Below are positions 15,217-16,899 of a stretch of 16,899 bases of DNA, piece by piece. Numbering within the stretch: the first letter of the stretch is position 1; each line of letters starts with the position of its first letter. The stretch is from an uncultured Eubacteriales bacterium (GTDB lineage Bacteria > Bacillota_A > Clostridia > Peptostreptococcales > Anaerovoracaceae). The stretch is from contig CADATR010000025.1 of assembly GCA_902790885.1 (NCBI GenBank), forward strand, positions 1 to 16,899, in the 5' to 3' direction. The notes under the pieces were generated by a model. It saw nothing but the letters and a program-made list of their open reading frames with translations. It did not search any database and was not told where the DNA came from. The position numbers and the translations under genes are program-made.

Positions 15217-15336
15217 GTCATCCATGTCTTCGCAGAAATCTTCGTCAAGGGTGTTTACCGACCACGACACAGTCAGGCGGTTCTTTTCGTTGATCTCCTT
15301 AAGCAGCTCCAGATCGCGAAGAACAAGAGCTGAACT
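15217..15336 (-). pseudogene. Remnant of a radical SAM (SPL-related) gene
   Basis: Between the reductase stop and the terminator one minus-strand frame reads SSALVLRDLELLKEINEKN (15334 to about 15280) then TVSWSVNTLDEDF and CEDMDD (ending at 15217). This is the stretch after the cluster-binding domain in spore-photoproduct-lyase-like radical SAM proteins, where a (T)KS-LVLRDLxLLKE helix is followed by a VxxSVxTLDE strand. About 40 residues remain. There is no CxxxCxxC cluster motif, no start codon or ribosome site, and the frame follows directly on the reductase TAG. At the other end it runs into the terminator hairpin. It is best read as the leftover of a gene mostly deleted, with both breakpoints inside this gap. 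Identity rests on memory of the family, not on a search. Confidence 0.6.
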
Positions 15337-15375
15337 GAACAGACAGTCAGTGCAATAAATTCTATTATCTGCCTG

Positions 15376-16356
15376 CTACCAGTTTTCATATCTCTCCTGA
15401 CGGTCGAGAGCACGTATTGCTTCCATGTCCTCTTCCGTCAGTTCAAAGTCAAATATATCAAAGTTCTCTTCTATATGCTCCGGGTTGCTAGAGCCCGGAA
15501 TCGTGATATATCCGTCCTGTATGTGCCACCTGAGTATTATCTGGGCTGGCGTTTTTCCGTATATGTCCGCCAACTCATTTATCTCTTCGTTGCCGAAATG
15601 ATCCTGAGTATGGCCCCTTCCGCCGAACGGATACCAGGATTCGAGCACTATTCCATACTGCTTCACATACTCCTGCAGGGCCTTGTTCTGATAATACAGA
15701 TGGTTCTCGTTCTGTATTACTGCAGGCATTATCTCCGCATATGACAGCACTTCATCCACCTGCTCCTTTGTGTAGTAATTGGATATTCCGATCGACCTGA
15801 TCCTGCCTTCTTTCACGGCCGCTTCCATTGCTTTGTACACAGCTTCATCATTGGAACCCGGCTGATGGATCAGCATAAGATCGACATAGTCGACACCAAG
15901 GTCATTGATCGAATCATTTATGCCCTGCGCCGCTCTATCATAATCGCCCGGCATTATCTTGCTGGTGATGAACACGTCCTCGCGCTTTACGATTCCATCA
16001 TCGATGGCGCGGCGAAGCCCGCGGCCTACTCCCTGTTCGCACTGATAATATCTGGCAGTATCTATGAGGCGCATGCCGCACTTTAATGCTGCATATACCG
16101 ACTCCTCTGCTTCATCATTCGAAAGAGTCCATGTGCCAAGTCCTATTACAGGCATCGTATATCCGCTGTTCAATTTTACTGTACCCTCCTCGAGATCAAA
16201 AACCGCTGTATCATTGCTGCTGTCGTTTATATCTGTTCCCTCCTGAGCAGTCTGCTCAGAGTCTGCGCCGCTCTGCTCAGTGTCGACACCGCAGCCAGCC
16301 AGGATAATGACCGAAATCATGCAAAGCGCTAAGATTTTTATGAGATTTTTTGTCAT
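15376..16356 (-). CDS. Aldo/keto reductase with a lipoprotein signal peptide
   Basis: A 326-residue protein whose residues 57-326 form a complete aldo/keto reductase barrel of the diketogulonate/glyoxal reductase type. The catalytic tetrad is D99, Y104, K133 and H164 (IDTARYY, ITSK, LIHQP). The NADP-binding IPKS loop is IPGSS here (286-290), with Gly in place of the usual 2'-phosphate-binding Lys. Unusually the protein starts with a lipoprotein signal: K4/K7, a hydrophobic stretch 8-20 and lipobox LAGC with C22, then an acidic, Ser/Gln/Asp-rich linker (24-52) typical of surface lipoproteins. Its ATG overlaps the macrodomain stop by four bases (ATGA), with GGAAGAG as a distant ribosome site. 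A cytoplasmic reductase acquiring an export signal is odd because NADPH is not normally available outside. Confidence 0.9.
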   Translation of the reverse strand: MTKNLIKILALCMISVIILAGCGVDTEQSGADSEQTAQEGTDINDSSNDTAVFDLEEGTVKLNSGYTMPVIGLGTWTLSNDEAEESVYAALKCGMRLIDTARYYQCEQGVGRGLRRAIDDGIVKREDVFITSKIMPGDYDRAAQGINDSINDLGVDYVDLMLIHQPGSNDEAVYKAMEAAVKEGRIRSIGISNYYTKEQVDEVLSYAEIMPAVIQNENHLYYQNKALQEYVKQYGIVLESWYPFGGRGHTQDHFGNEEINELADIYGKTPAQIILRWHIQDGYITIPGSSNPEHIEENFDIFDFELTEEDMEAIRALDRQERYENW

Positions 16357-16874
16357 AGCTGTAACTCTTCCATAGTTTTCTGCCCAAGCTCAAGTATCCT
16401 GTCATCAAGCACCGCGAAGATGATATTCATATCATAGTCCGGATTCTCTTCGATCCAGTCGCTACACGACTGCAGTGCCTTGCGCCACGCTTTGTCTTTC
16501 GGATATCCGAAGATCCCCGCGGAAATCAGCGGAAAGCCGATCGAGTGGCAGTCATTTTCTATTGCACGTTCCAGGGATTCCCTGTAGCAGCTGTACAGAT
16601 TCTGCGGCTCATTATGGCTGCCGTCGTGCCAGATCGGGCCTACGGCATGTATCACGTACTTTGCCTTGAGCGCAAAGCCCGGAGTGATGACCGCTCCGCC
16701 CGTCGGGCAGTGACCGATCTTATTGCATGCAGCCTGCAGCTCCCTGGCTCCGGCCGCACGGAAAATGGCACCACAGACGTCGCTCCCCTGCGCAAGCTGG
16801 CTGTTTGCGGCATTGACGATGCAGTCAGTATCAAGATCAGTGATCCCTGTCTTCTGTATTTTAATAGAACTCAT
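16353..16874 (-). CDS. Macrodomain protein, YmdB/O-acetyl-ADP-ribose deacetylase-like
   Basis: A 173-residue stand-alone macrodomain, binding ADP-ribose and probably removing ADP-ribose or acetyl groups from it or from proteins. The first ligand loop is NAANSQLAQGSD (21-32) with N24; the second is ISAGIFGYP (117-125), both typical. The glycine run GGGGVDGAI of YmdB reads QGSDVCGAI here, so the position of the catalytic Asp (D35 of YmdB) is C34; I recall related macrodomains with VCGAIF, so this may be a subfamily trait. AGGAGG eight bases before the ATG is a strong ribosome site. No signal peptide. First visible gene of the unit with the aldo/keto reductase (four-base overlap); its promoter lies at or beyond the right edge. 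Confidence 0.92.
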   Translation of the reverse strand: MSSIKIQKTGITDLDTDCIVNAANSQLAQGSDVCGAIFRAAGARELQAACNKIGHCPTGGAVITPGFALKAKYVIHAVGPIWHDGSHNEPQNLYSCYRESLERAIENDCHSIGFPLISAGIFGYPKDKAWRKALQSCSDWIEENPDYDMNIIFAVLDDRILELGQKTMEELQL

Positions 16875-16899
16875 TTTTTAGCCCTCCTGCCTGATCTTC

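Overview
The window looks like a stretch of chromosome from a Gram-positive anaerobe of the Clostridia type. This rests on strong AGGAG-type ribosome sites, short intergenic gaps, a short Firmicutes-style MltG, a PfoR-like EIIC protein, TrkA_C-regulated cation transporters, a Gram-positive-style FtsX permease with a coiled-coil insert, and a Gly/Lys-poor lipobox signal peptide on an aldo/keto reductase. Base composition is moderate and even. I see no insertion sequence, phage gene, tRNA, rRNA or CRISPR array. No family or genus can be named from this alone.

Almost everything is on the minus strand; only mltG runs forward. From left to right: (1) a bidirectional-looking terminator at 41-80, then a two-gene unit read leftward, an HI0933-type flavoprotein followed by a PLP-dependent threonine aldolase (152-2388). 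(2) A PfoR-like PTS EIIC membrane protein (2612-3718) with its own terminator, divergent from mltG (3835-4989); they share a 116-base control region holding a perfect inverted repeat. (3) A converging three-gene operon read leftward: cyclophilin, voltage-sensor-type potassium channel with two TrkA_C domains, Nudix hydrolase (5062-7266), with a good promoter at 7313-7341 and a terminator shared with mltG. (4) A four-gene leftward operon of about 7.2 kb: CPA2 cation/proton antiporter with two TrkA_C domains, DUF445 protein, ABC ATPase, and a 1064-residue FtsX-type permease (7369-14529), all overlapping or 1-12 bases apart. (5) A small YgjP-type metalloprotease (14593-15144). (6) A macrodomain protein overlapping by four bases with an aldo/keto reductase that carries a lipoprotein signal (15376-16874). 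A decayed radical SAM fragment and a strong terminator lie just downstream.

Nothing here forms a recognisable defence island or an obviously new system. The most notable points are the surface-targeted aldo/keto reductase coupled to a macrodomain gene, the radical SAM remnant hidden between genes, the repeated use of tandem TrkA_C domains on two different cation transport proteins, and two genes without a ribosome site whose -10-like box sits 6-8 bases before the ATG.
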